Part shown: piece after piece, positions 26,124 through 34,040 of the stretch
Layout: each line of letters opens with the position of its first letter
How positions within the stretch are numbered: the first letter of the stretch is position 1
Assembly: GCA_023430465.1 (NCBI GenBank)
Contig: JAEZAM010000039.1
Coordinates: forward strand, 17,500-81,499
Source: Bacteroidota bacterium
GTDB taxonomy: Bacteria; Bacteroidota; Bacteroidia; Chitinophagales; Chitinophagaceae
Length of the DNA stretch: 64,000 nt
Direction: 5' to 3'
Position numbers and translations under genes: made by a program
The notes under the pieces: generated by a model
Database searches by the model: none
Seen by the model: only the letters and a program-made list of their open reading frames with translations
What the model was told of the DNA's origin: nothing

Positions 26124-28094
26124 GTGAAAGCATCGACTAACAAGGTCTCAGCAGCAGGACTCCTCATCGCTTTAGGGATCATTTTCGGAGACATAGGTAC
26201 ATCGCCACTCTACGTATTCAATGCCATTATCAATGGCCGGGTCGTGGATGAGAACCTGATTGTGGGTACGCTTTCGTGTATCATCTGGACCCTCACGCTG
26301 CAAACGACGATCAAGTATGTAATACTTATCCTGCGCGCCGATAACCGGGGGGAGGGTGGCACATTTGCGCTCTATGCCCTCGTCAGGCGCAGGAAAAAGT
26401 GGCTGGTGATACCGGCAATGATCGGCGGAGCGGCCCTTCTCGCAGATGGTATCATTACTCCTCCTATCTCGATCACCTCCGCGATCGAGGGTCTGGGAGA
26501 ATTGCCAAACCTGAGAATGCCGACGGAAACGGTGGTGATCATTGTGATCGTAATCCTATCCCTGTTTTTCTTTCTCCAGCAATTCGGCACGGCCTCGATT
26601 GGTAAACTGTTCGGGCCGGTGATGTTTACCTGGTTTACCATGCTGGCGGTACTGGGTGTCGTGCACGTATTCGATGACCTGTCGATCTTCAAGGCGATCA
26701 GCCCGTATTACGCAGTTGAATTTCTCCGCACCTACCCGGAAGGCTTCTGGCTGCTGGGCGCTGTATTCCTATGCACCACAGGTGCGGAGGCATTGTACAG
26801 CGACCTTGGTCACTGCGGTCGTCAGAATATCCGTGTTTCCTGGATATATGTAAAAAGCTGCCTGCTCATTAACTATTTCGGGCAGGGTGCCTACCTGTTG
26901 GCTAACCGGTCAGGCATGGAAATCACAAAAGCTGTAAAAGCCGAGCAAGGCATCAATGCATTTTTTGACCTCATGCCGTCCTGGTTCATCATACCGGGAG
27001 TAGCGATTGCAACCACGGCCGCGATCGTTGCCAGCCAGGCGATGATATCCGGCGCTTTCACCCTGATCAGCGAAGCCATGCGCCTCAATTTATGGCCAAA
27101 GGTGAAGATCCGCTATCCATCGGAAGAAAAGGGTCAGTTGTTTATCCCTGCCATCAACCTGCTCATGTTCATCGGTTGTGTGGGCGTTGTCCTTTATTTC
27201 CGCGAGTCGTCGAAGATGGAAGCAGCCTATGGCCTGGCGATCATTGTAACCATGATCACGACCACCATCCTGTTTGCCAACTATCTGGTACTCCATCGTG
27301 TGAAATCAGGATGGATATGGGCTTTTCTCATAGGTTACTTTATCGTGGAGGCAGGCTATGCTGTAGCGTTGATGGATAAATTTCTGCATGGCGGGTATGT
27401 AACCCTGCTTGTAGGAGGGGTAATGTTCCTGGTGATGTATGTGTGGTTCCGGGCCCGTCGCATCAAGAACCGCTACGTGGAGTTTGTACGAATGGAGCAC
27501 TATATTCCAAAGATCCAGGAGCTGAGCAACGACCGTGCTGTGCCCAAATACGCCACGCACCTGGTATATCTAACGAGTGCGAATAATCCAAAGGAGATCG
27601 AGCATAAGATCATTTATTCCATTCTCAACAAGAAACCCAAACGCGCCGATATCTATTGGTTCGTTCACGTGGACACCATGGATGACCCCTATACATGCGA
27701 ATACAAAGTGGATCATATCATACCGAATGATATCATACGTGTAGACTTTCGGCTTGGGTTTCGCATGGAACCGCGGATCAACCTGATGTTCCGCAAGGTG
27801 GTGGAAGATCTCGTGGCGAATAAGGAAGTGAACATCATCAGCCGTTATGAGAGCCTGGCCAGCAGCAATACCGTTGGCGACTTCCAGTTTATGGTGATGG
27901 AGAAATACCTCAGCCAGGACAATGAACTTCCGTTCATCGAGCGGGTGATCATGAAATTCCATTTCTGGCTGAAGGAGCACAGTCTTTCAGAGGAAAGAGG
28001 TTTCGGGCTGGATACGGCCAATGTAACGGTGGAAAAATTTCCGTTGATCGTATCGCCGGTGACGAATTTGAAATTGAGGCGGGTGGAGGATTGA
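26124..28094 (+). CDS. kup: Kup-type potassium transporter
   Basis: A 656-residue KUP/HAK/KT transporter that brings K+ into the cell, probably with H+. The family signature LGIIFGDIGTSPLYVFNAI is near the N-terminus, and twelve hydrophobic spans follow (such as IPAMIGGAALLADGIITPPIS and VMFTWFTMLAVLGVVHVF). A C-terminal soluble domain of about 220 residues contains VVYLTSANNPKEIE-like sequence. The start is GTG at 26124, a few bases after a strong -7 box. It is a single gene, followed by an inverted repeat rather than a clear terminator. Confidence 0.96.
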   Translation: MKASTNKVSAAGLLIALGIIFGDIGTSPLYVFNAIINGRVVDENLIVGTLSCIIWTLTLQTTIKYVILILRADNRGEGGTFALYALVRRRKKWLVIPAMIGGAALLADGIITPPISITSAIEGLGELPNLRMPTETVVIIVIVILSLFFFLQQFGTASIGKLFGPVMFTWFTMLAVLGVVHVFDDLSIFKAISPYYAVEFLRTYPEGFWLLGAVFLCTTGAEALYSDLGHCGRQNIRVSWIYVKSCLLINYFGQGAYLLANRSGMEITKAVKAEQGINAFFDLMPSWFIIPGVAIATTAAIVASQAMISGAFTLISEAMRLNLWPKVKIRYPSEEKGQLFIPAINLLMFIGCVGVVLYFRESSKMEAAYGLAIIVTMITTTILFANYLVLHRVKSGWIWAFLIGYFIVEAGYAVALMDKFLHGGYVTLLVGGVMFLVMYVWFRARRIKNRYVEFVRMEHYIPKIQELSNDRAVPKYATHLVYLTSANNPKEIEHKIIYSILNKKPKRADIYWFVHVDTMDDPYTCEYKVDHIIPNDIIRVDFRLGFRMEPRINLMFRKVVEDLVANKEVNIISRYESLASSNTVGDFQFMVMEKYLSQDNELPFIERVIMKFHFWLKEHSLSEERGFGLDTANVTVEKFPLIVSPVTNLKLRRVED

Positions 28095-28105
28095 CAGGAG
28101 TGAAA

Positions 28106-28141
28106 CGGGGTTTCCAACAGGCGGAAACCGTCTAAACCCCG
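28106..28141 (+). terminator. GC-rich stem-loop after kup (possible terminator)
   Basis: Arms CGGGGTTT (28106-28113) and AAACCCCG (28134-28141) pair perfectly. There is no T-run behind them, so termination is uncertain; the stem may protect the kup mRNA end. Confidence 0.45.
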
Positions 28142-28152
28142 CAAAATCGAAA

Positions 28153-28184
28153 GTTGTCAACCTTTAAAAGGTTGTCAACCTTTT
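28153..28184. repeat. GTTGTCAACCTTT direct repeat and palindrome
   Basis: GTTGTCAACCTTT occurs at 28153-28165 and again at 28171-28183. The second copy is centred in a perfect palindrome AAAAGGTTG-T-CAACCTTTT (28166-28184). It lies between kup and the hydrolase start and could be an operator or a dispersed intergenic element. Confidence 0.65.
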
Positions 28185-28206
28185 CGCGATAACAAGTAAA
28201 CCGACC

Positions 28207-28995
28207 TTGCCTACATTCATTTGGTATATCATCCTCATCGTCGCCGGGCTATCCGTGCTGATCTATTTTTTCCAGGAACGTTTTATTTTCAAACCGGAAA
28301 AACTAAAAGCCGATTTCAAATTCACCTACGACATTCCCTTCCGCGAATATTTCTTTGATATCGAACCCGGCGTACGGATCAACGGGCTGCATTTTCATCG
28401 GCCGTCCCCTGCCGGCCTGATCCTTTACTTTCACGGCAACACCCGGAGCATAAAGGGTTGGGCTAAATATGCCCGCGATTTTTACAGGCATAACTATGAC
28501 GTGGTCCTCGTTGATTACCGCGGATTTGGCAAGAGTACCGGCAAGCGAAGCGAACGGGAGATGATGACCGATATGCAGTTCGTTTACGACAGGCTCCGCG
28601 AAACCTATGACGAACATCACCTGATCGTATATGGACGCAGCATCGGGAGCGGGTTTGCTGCCAAACTTGCGGCAGACAACCGGCCGCGTTACCTTATCCT
28701 CGACGCCCCCTACTATAATTTCGTGAAAGTCGTGGAGCGCTTCCTCCCTATCCTTCCGGTGCGCTTCGTGTTGCGGTATCACCTGCGCACGGACAAATGG
28801 ATCCGGAAAGTAAACTGCCATACCTACATTATTCATGGCACGCGCGACTGGCTCATTCCTATCCGGCACAGCGAGCGGCTGCAACAGCTCAATCCGCACA
28901 AAATCACCCTGATACGCATTACCGGAGGGGGACACAACAACCTTCCGCGGTTCGATGAGTACCATAATTTCGTGCGGGATATTCTGAAATATTAA
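28207..28995 (+). CDS. Membrane-anchored alpha/beta hydrolase (Bem46/FrsA-like), copy 2
   Basis: A 262-residue protein with one N-terminal transmembrane helix (FIWYIILIVAGLSVLIYFF). The hydrolase domain has the oxyanion segment LYFHGNTRSIKGW, nucleophile Ser in YGRSIGSG, acid Asp in HGTRDWLIP and His in GGGHNNL. The layout and motifs match the protein at 21343 segment by segment (ERFIFKP versus DKLLFRP, DYRGFGKSTGKRSE versus DYPGFGKSTGERTE). The start is TTG; no nearby ATG is in frame. No obvious partner gene; substrate unknown. Confidence 0.88.
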   Translation: MPTFIWYIILIVAGLSVLIYFFQERFIFKPEKLKADFKFTYDIPFREYFFDIEPGVRINGLHFHRPSPAGLILYFHGNTRSIKGWAKYARDFYRHNYDVVLVDYRGFGKSTGKRSEREMMTDMQFVYDRLRETYDEHHLIVYGRSIGSGFAAKLAADNRPRYLILDAPYYNFVKVVERFLPILPVRFVLRYHLRTDKWIRKVNCHTYIIHGTRDWLIPIRHSERLQQLNPHKITLIRITGGGHNNLPRFDEYHNFVRDILKY

Positions 28996-29090
28996 GCGGT
29001 TTTCTGCGTTTTTGTTAAGTCTATTGTAATTGAAGGGGTTATGTTGTTACTTAGTAGCCGCAAAACCGTCATATCCTATAAAGAACGACT

Positions 29091-30233
29091 ATGAATCCAA
29101 AACTTTACACCCTGCTCTTCCTGTCGATCGTGTTATTCTCCTGCAAATCTGCAGAGAAACTATACAACCAGGGCCGCTATGAAGAAGCGGTATCGCTCGC
29201 TGCAAAAAAGCTCAGCAAGAAACCCAATGACCTCGAACTACAGGATATCCTGCAAAATGCCTATCGCTATGCCGTACAGGATCACGAAAATCGCATCAGG
29301 AATTTTTCTGCAAGCAATTCCGACCTACGTTTCGAAAACATCTACCGCGAGTACACCAGCCTGCAACGACTTTATGAAGTAATCAGGAAAACACCCGCTG
29401 TTTACGAAAAAGTGCAGCCTACTGATTATTCATCGTACATCGCTACGTATAAAGAAGAAGCCGGCAATGCGCGGCTCGACCGGGGCGATGAGCTCATGAG
29501 CATGAATACAAAGCTTGGCGCACGCGACGCATATTACGAGTTTCAGAAAGCGCTTACGCTGAAACCCGGTGATCTTTCCATTCGTCAGAAAATAGACGAA
29601 GCCTATGCCAACGCGGTAACGAATGTGATCGTGATGCCATTGACCCGGTTTGGATACCAGTACTCCTCTTATAACTACGATTTTCACAACTTCGACTACA
29701 ATGTTCTGAACTCGCTGAACAGCGCGAAGAACAATACTTTTCTGCGGTTCCTGGCGGCACCTGAAGCAGAAAGAACGAACACAAGACCAGACAACTTTGT
29801 AGATCTTAAGTTCAGTGATGTAAACATTGGCCGCTACCGTGATCAGCGGACCGTCCGGGAAGTAAGTCGCCAGGTGGTATCGAAAGAAATTGTGCATAAA
29901 GCCGATTCTGTAACAAAAGAATATATCACGGTAAAGGCCAGGATCAGCACAGTGACCCGCACATTGCAGGCTGACGGACTGATGCAGGCAACCGTTCGCG
30001 ACCATGAAAGCAGGTGGATGTGGAGCGACACGTACACCGGTAACTACAACTGGTCAGCTACTTTCTCCAGCTATACGGGCGATGAGCGCGCACTGAGCGA
30101 TGAGGATAAAAAACTGCTGAAACAAAAAGAACAATGGCCTCCTTCGAATGATGAGATCATACGGATCATCATGAACGAAATACAAAGCAAGACCCAATGT
30201 GGTATATCGGATTATTTCAGGAGATATAATTGA
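29091..30233 (+). CDS. TPR-containing lipoprotein of unknown function
   Basis: A 380-residue lipoprotein with lipobox FSCKS (Cys18). Residues about 20-60 form a helix-turn-helix TPR-like unit (AEKLYNQGRYEEAVSLAAKKLSKKP begins it), and another appears around LGARDAYYEFQKALTLKPGD. The C-terminal half is mixed (YEFHNFDYN-like aromatics, then a basic-acidic stretch, ending CGISDYFRRYN). It resembles Bacteroidota envelope lipoproteins whose function is undetermined. It stands alone with about 95 bases before it and the repeat-rich gap after it. Confidence 0.82.
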   Translation: MNPKLYTLLFLSIVLFSCKSAEKLYNQGRYEEAVSLAAKKLSKKPNDLELQDILQNAYRYAVQDHENRIRNFSASNSDLRFENIYREYTSLQRLYEVIRKTPAVYEKVQPTDYSSYIATYKEEAGNARLDRGDELMSMNTKLGARDAYYEFQKALTLKPGDLSIRQKIDEAYANAVTNVIVMPLTRFGYQYSSYNYDFHNFDYNVLNSLNSAKNNTFLRFLAAPEAERTNTRPDNFVDLKFSDVNIGRYRDQRTVREVSRQVVSKEIVHKADSVTKEYITVKARISTVTRTLQADGLMQATVRDHESRWMWSDTYTGNYNWSATFSSYTGDERALSDEDKKLLKQKEQWPPSNDEIIRIIMNEIQSKTQCGISDYFRRYN

Positions 30234-30436
30234 GTGCGGACCTGCCTGCCGGCAAGGGGCTGGGGCTGGGTGCTGGATGACTGGATACTGGATTGCTGGA
30301 TGCTGGATGCTGGCCTGCCGGAGCGAAGCGGAGGTAGGATACGGGATGCTGGATACTTGCTGCTTTGGAGCGAGAAAGGAGAGTGAGAGCGGGTTTAGCT
30401 ATAGGATTTTTAATTCTTACTTGATCAGCTACGCCC

Positions 30437-30485
30437 GGTCCCTGAGTAGCGCATGAGCGCAGCGAATGTGCGTATCGAAGGGACC
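30437..30485. repeat. REP-like imperfect hairpin
   Basis: Outer arms GGTCCCT (30437-30443) and AGGGACC (30479-30485), with inner arms GCGCAT and ATGTGC. A dispersed element of this kind ('...CGTATCGAAGGGACC') is common between genes in related genomes. Confidence 0.6.
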
Positions 30486-30596
30486 TGAAATCGGGTGCTG
30501 ATTGGCTGGATACTGGATTGCTGGATGCGGTACCCGGGGATTGTCTACGCCAGTGGTGACGGAGCCGCCGCTTGCCCTGCTTGCGGTGCTTGCACT

Positions 30597-30638
30597 GAGC
30601 TTGTCGAAGTGAACTTGTCGAAGTGAGCCTGTCGAAGG
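30597..30638. repeat. Three tandem 14-base units
   Basis: Units GAGCTTGTCGAAGT, GAACTTGTCGAAGT and GAGCCTGTCGAAGG run head to tail. The unit is related to the TTCGACAGGCTCAG motif found again at 39502-39515, in inverted orientation. Confidence 0.8.
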
Positions 30639-30704
30639 GACCTCGTATAATATTGCAAGTGCGCACCCGGCTCCGCAAAATTCTCCCGACTACCTGAACC
30701 TCTC

Positions 30705-31424
30705 CTAATCAAACATCTTTTCCCAAAACCGGAAGTCAATGGTGGTACTGGCAGGGCAGCCGGTGCAGTCTGAGCTTAGCTGCTGCAGCTTTTCCTTGAA
30801 TTTTCTTCCTGCAGATTTGAAGTGCTCGAGGGGTTTTGGAGTTTTCACAGGGAACGGAAAAGATGCCGGCTCCGGGTTATAGGCCACCAATCTCATGTGC
30901 AGATCACCATTGGCTTCTTCTATCTCACAGATAAGACCAGGCAAACCGCCAAATTTCCAGGGGCCATGGCCAGGCAGCAATTGCCCAGTATACCAGGCTA
31001 CATACTTCCTGCCCCTGAATTCGGTGGTGGCCATTGTGCACAGGAAGCTGTCTAGCCGCTTCTGAATGGGCTGGATCACCCATTTCATTGAGTGCAATGA
31101 ATCTGAATACAGTGCGGGCTTGAAGTTGCTGAACAGGTAGTCTTCAAAGAGGCATACTCCTTCTTCGATGTTTTTGTATATCCGCCAAAGGGTATCAATG
31201 GGGGCGTGAATAGCTTCCGCGGATTTATCCTCGGGAGTGTTTTTAATATAAAAGACGGATCGTTGAAATGAGTCGATGAGGAGAAAAGCCTGGTAGGAAA
31301 CGAACCGCCCGCCTTCCCGGTCAAATTTCTCGTTGAATCTGACCGAGTATGAGATGGATTGCGCTTTGGCGGAAAAGACTATCCAGGAAAATATAAGGGA
31401 AAGAAATTTAATTGAATGATTCAT
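30705..31424 (-). CDS. GLPGLI family exported protein
   Basis: A 239-residue protein with a Sec signal (LIFSWIVFSAKA, cut before QSISY) and the defining motif of its family, WKFGGLPGLICEIEEANGDL. The family (TIGR01200) is confined to Bacteroidota and its role is unknown. The N-terminal half has paired strands (YQAFLLIDSFQRSVFYI) and the C-terminus has two Cys (SDCTGCP). It lies 20 bases downstream of the small exported peptide gene, probably in one transcript, and converges toward the repeat patchwork. Confidence 0.92.
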   Translation of the reverse strand: MNHSIKFLSLIFSWIVFSAKAQSISYSVRFNEKFDREGGRFVSYQAFLLIDSFQRSVFYIKNTPEDKSAEAIHAPIDTLWRIYKNIEEGVCLFEDYLFSNFKPALYSDSLHSMKWVIQPIQKRLDSFLCTMATTEFRGRKYVAWYTGQLLPGHGPWKFGGLPGLICEIEEANGDLHMRLVAYNPEPASFPFPVKTPKPLEHFKSAGRKFKEKLQQLSSDCTGCPASTTIDFRFWEKMFD

Positions 31425-31444
31425 GAATGATATCCAGTATGGGT

Positions 31445-31708
31445 TTATAAAATTGTTTGAAGTAATGCTTGCAGGCGGTTCTTGGATTTTTTTAAACAGC
31501 TTGATACTTCACTGATAGCGAGATCGCAGTTTTCATTTGTTGATGTGCAGCTAATAGACGCCTCCTGACCGAGAATACTAATGGTAATGGTCGCTGAAAA
31601 TGTGCAGGCTGCTGGCAAACGGGCAGCCCTATTTATTGGTAAAAAATTTGACGCGTTTGTCAAATTGAAGGTAAACAATAGAGTTGTAGTAATTATAAGT
31701 GCTTTCAT
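31445..31708 (-). CDS. Small exported cysteine-containing protein of unknown function
   Basis: 87 residues from the ATG at 31706-31708. A signal peptide (MKALIITTTLLFTFNLTNAS) precedes a mature chain of about 67 residues with four Cys (in PAACTF, SISCTS, NENCDL, SSCLKK) and a basic, helical C-terminus. An in-frame upstream ATG at 31783 would place the leader internally and is rejected. A perfect -7 box lies about 35 bases upstream. I do not recognise the family. The link with GLPGLI and with the divergent sensory genes suggests a secreted peptide or small envelope protein; no role is claimed. Confidence 0.7.
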   Translation of the reverse strand: MKALIITTTLLFTFNLTNASNFLPINRAARLPAACTFSATITISILGQEASISCTSTNENCDLAISEVSSCLKKSKNRLQALLQTIL

Positions 31709-31742
31709 ATTGACTATTTGGTACTGGATATCATTCAACAGC

Positions 31743-31750
31743 AAACTTAG
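31743..31750 (-). promoter_or_regulatory. Promoter -7 box of the small exported protein/GLPGLI operon
   Basis: On the minus strand 31750-31743 reads TAAGTTTG, an exact TAnnTTTG. A start near 31735 would give a leader of about 27 bases and supports the ATG at 31708. Confidence 0.5.
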
Positions 31751-31931
31751 ATCGTCGTTGGAGTGCATCCTTAGGTAAAACACTTAAACTGCGTAGTTCT
31801 TTTCACTTGAATAATTGCGGGAGCTGTGATAAATCACCACTTTTAGACGGTTAAAAACCCCGGCTTTTAGCGTGCTGTTCACCTTGGGAAAGGTTTCAGG
31901 CAATTATAATTTCATTATCAAAAGCCAGACA

Positions 31932-32624
31932 ATGAACTTTTCGAAACTTTTCAGCAACGGGGAATATATTGCTTCGCTTTGTCTATTAACACTTTGTCTA
32001 GTCCTCTTGCCATCAATTATGCGGCAAATTGTCACTGGCAGGGTTAAACACTATCTCAAAGTCTTTCCAATTTACATTTTGATGATTTCTGTTCAGTTAG
32101 CGCTTTCGATGTATAGTGAGTGCGGATCAACTAAGGTGAAGTATTCGAGGGACAGTCTGTCGAATATTTCTGCATTTTTCTTTGTGACATTGGAATCGTT
32201 AGTATTTAGTTTCTACTTCTATTCCATCATTCATCACCGTGCGACGCGACAATGCCTGATACTTTTTATGGTCATTATAAGTGTACTTAGCCCTTTACTC
32301 TGGTATTCTAATTTGAGGTACATTGATATTATCTCTACGCTTACAGTACTGGAGGCTTCGGTTCTCATACCTGTTTCTATGTACTCCGTCTATAGGCTGG
32401 CGCTGAAGCCGGGCTCATTCTCTTTACAAAGTGAAGTTGAATTTTGGGTCAGTATCGCAATCCTTGAATTGTTGATGATGTTGGCCCCAATTTATTGCCT
32501 ACTGGAGCTTTTTAGATATCAGCCTGGCGTTCAGATACTGGATCATTTAGCATATATGGTGTGCGTCGTCTTACTTACAAAATCTTTCAACACCAAACCA
32601 ACCCTAATATGGCCACGATTATAA
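31932..32624 (+). CDS. Multi-pass membrane protein of sensory module 1
   Basis: About 230 residues from the ATG at 31932; an upstream GTG at 31872 gives a polar, unlike N-terminus. Seven hydrophobic segments are visible (such as YIASLCLLTLCLVLLPSIM, YILMISVQLALSMY, ISAFFFVTLESLVFSFYFYSI, FWVSIAILELLMMLAPIYCL). No extracytoplasmic or catalytic domain is recognised. The stop overlaps the start of the kinase gene by 16 bases, so it is surely translated with it. It shares layout with the membrane protein at 36254. It probably supplies the sensing part that the kinase lacks. AT-rich. Confidence 0.75.
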   Translation: MNFSKLFSNGEYIASLCLLTLCLVLLPSIMRQIVTGRVKHYLKVFPIYILMISVQLALSMYSECGSTKVKYSRDSLSNISAFFFVTLESLVFSFYFYSIIHHRATRQCLILFMVIISVLSPLLWYSNLRYIDIISTLTVLEASVLIPVSMYSVYRLALKPGSFSLQSEVEFWVSIAILELLMMLAPIYCLLELFRYQPGVQILDHLAYMVCVVLLTKSFNTKPTLIWPRL

Positions 32625-33385
32625 TGCTAATTCTCTTCCTTGCGGTCTTTGCTAGTTTTGGGATTTTTGCTCTTATTTTCTTTAAAAGGAGTCATGTCGC
32701 GTTTGCATTGGATCTAGGACATTATAAGTCTACATCCTACAAAGATCTTTTAAGTTGCCAGATGGAAATGCAAGAATTCACTTATGCCCATATTTCTCGT
32801 GAGATTCATGATAATATTAACTTATCGCTTACGTTGTCAAAACTATATCTCAATACTATTGATTGGACAAAAGGTCAAAGTTCGGCGGAAAAACAAGTTA
32901 GGGCTTCTGTCGATTTGATCTCAAAAACACTGCAGGATTTAAACCAGCTGTCTAAAAGTTTGAGTTGTGATTTCATATCTGCGAATGGTCTGGTAACTGC
33001 ATGCGAATTAGAAGTCGAGCGTATACAGCAAACCAAACTGTATGACATCAGGCTCCAAAAAAGGGGACACAGGGTCTGTTTGGCGGGGGATCGTGAACTC
33101 ATGATTCTTCGAATCTTGCAGGAAGCCTTACACAATATAATAAAGCACGCTAATGCCTCATCCATTCGTATCAAATTACATTTTTACACAAAGTCGATTT
33201 TACTTATTGTTAGTGATAATGGGAAGGGATTTGAGACTAGTAGGGGGTTCGAAAGTTTCGGTGGATCAGGGCTACAAAATATGAAAAACAGAGTGATTCT
33301 TCTAGGTGGACTTATGTCGGTCAGGTCAGTTCCTGCATACGGCACCTCTTTAAAATTTAAAATACCTATTAATTATGGAACTTAG
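32609..33385 (+). CDS. HisKA_3-type histidine kinase of module 1
   Basis: About 258 residues from the ATG at 32609. One N-terminal transmembrane helix (ATIIMLILFLAVFASFGIFALIFF) is followed directly by the dimerisation domain with His67 in ISREIHDNINLSLTLSKLYL. The ATPase has LRILQEALHNIIKHA, SDNGKGFET and GGSGLQNMKNRV. No sensor domain is present. The H-box keeps the family His-Asp, but the position after DNI is Asn rather than the frequent Gly-Gln. It overlaps the preceding membrane protein by 16 bases and the next regulator by 11 bases: one translationally coupled three-gene unit. Confidence 0.9.
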   Translation: MATIIMLILFLAVFASFGIFALIFFKRSHVAFALDLGHYKSTSYKDLLSCQMEMQEFTYAHISREIHDNINLSLTLSKLYLNTIDWTKGQSSAEKQVRASVDLISKTLQDLNQLSKSLSCDFISANGLVTACELEVERIQQTKLYDIRLQKRGHRVCLAGDRELMILRILQEALHNIIKHANASSIRIKLHFYTKSILLIVSDNGKGFETSRGFESFGGSGLQNMKNRVILLGGLMSVRSVPAYGTSLKFKIPINYGT

Positions 33386-34040
33386 TACTACGCAAATCAA
33401 AGTGGCTCTGGCCGATGATCATGTTTTACTGCGCAATGCCCTTGCATTGTTAATCGATAATTTCGACGAATGTCGAATTGTTAACCAATCCGGTACAGGA
33501 ACTCAGCTGATACAGGCAGTTTCTTCTGGAGAAAAGCCAGATGTTATAATTCTCGACCTTAACATGCCAGACATGGATGGATTCGAGACTGCTAACTGGC
33601 TCTTCGTAAACCACCCGGAGATCCACATTTTGATGTTAACTATGTATGATTCTGAGTTATCTCTGATACGGTTGCTCAAGTTGGGCGTTAGAGGCTTTTT
33701 GAAAAAAGACATTCATCCATCGGAACTGAAGCATGCAATACGGACTGTTTTTGATGCAGGATTTTACTATTCAAGTCAGACAACTGGTAGGCTAGTGAAT
33801 TTATTTAAGAATCAGTCTGAACCGAATTCCAAATTTCATAAGTCTGCGCTGAGTGATCTAGAGCTTAGGTTTTTGAAGGCAGTTTGTTCTGACTTGACTT
33901 ACAAGGAAATTGCACAAAAAATGCAATTGAACCCTCGCTCAATCGATACGCTCCGTGATCAGCTCTTCATAAAATTGGACGTCAAAAGTAGAGTGGGTTT
34001 GGCTATGGTAGCAATTCGACATGGTATTGTAGCTTTCTAA
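33375..34040 (+). CDS. NarL/LuxR-type response regulator of module 1
   Basis: 221 residues. The receiver has the acidic pair in ALADDHVLLR, phospho-acceptor Asp61 in VIILDLNMPDMDGF, Thr in LMLTMYD and Lys in GFLKKDIHP. The C-terminal HTH is LuxR-like (LSDLELRFLKAVCSDLTYKEIAQKM then NPRSIDTLRDQLFIKL). It is the likely output of the kinase, whose gene it overlaps by 11 bases, and would activate genes by binding DNA as a dimer. It ends convergently over the methyltransferase gene, with a four-base overlap. AT-rich like the rest of the module. Confidence 0.93.
   Translation: MELSTTQIKVALADDHVLLRNALALLIDNFDECRIVNQSGTGTQLIQAVSSGEKPDVIILDLNMPDMDGFETANWLFVNHPEIHILMLTMYDSELSLIRLLKLGVRGFLKKDIHPSELKHAIRTVFDAGFYYSSQTTGRLVNLFKNQSEPNSKFHKSALSDLELRFLKAVCSDLTYKEIAQKMQLNPRSIDTLRDQLFIKLDVKSRVGLAMVAIRHGIVAF

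Larger units (their letters stand above)
30234..30704. repeat. 470-base gene-free repeat patchwork
   Basis: No gene is seen here. It contains CTGGAT-type short repeats (about 30272-30313 and 30500-30530) and a small hairpin-like CCTGCC...GGTAGG. It also contains a REP-like imperfect hairpin at 30437-30485 with arms GGTCCCT/AGGGACC, and three tandem 14-base units ending in TGTCGAAG at 30597-30638. Several of these motifs are of kinds dispersed in Bacteroidota intergenic DNA. Confidence 0.7.

Noticed and set aside
28303..28965. A 220-codon minus-strand frame
   Set aside because: It is antisense to hydrolase copy 2, whose catalytic triad is intact; no motif in the antisense frame.
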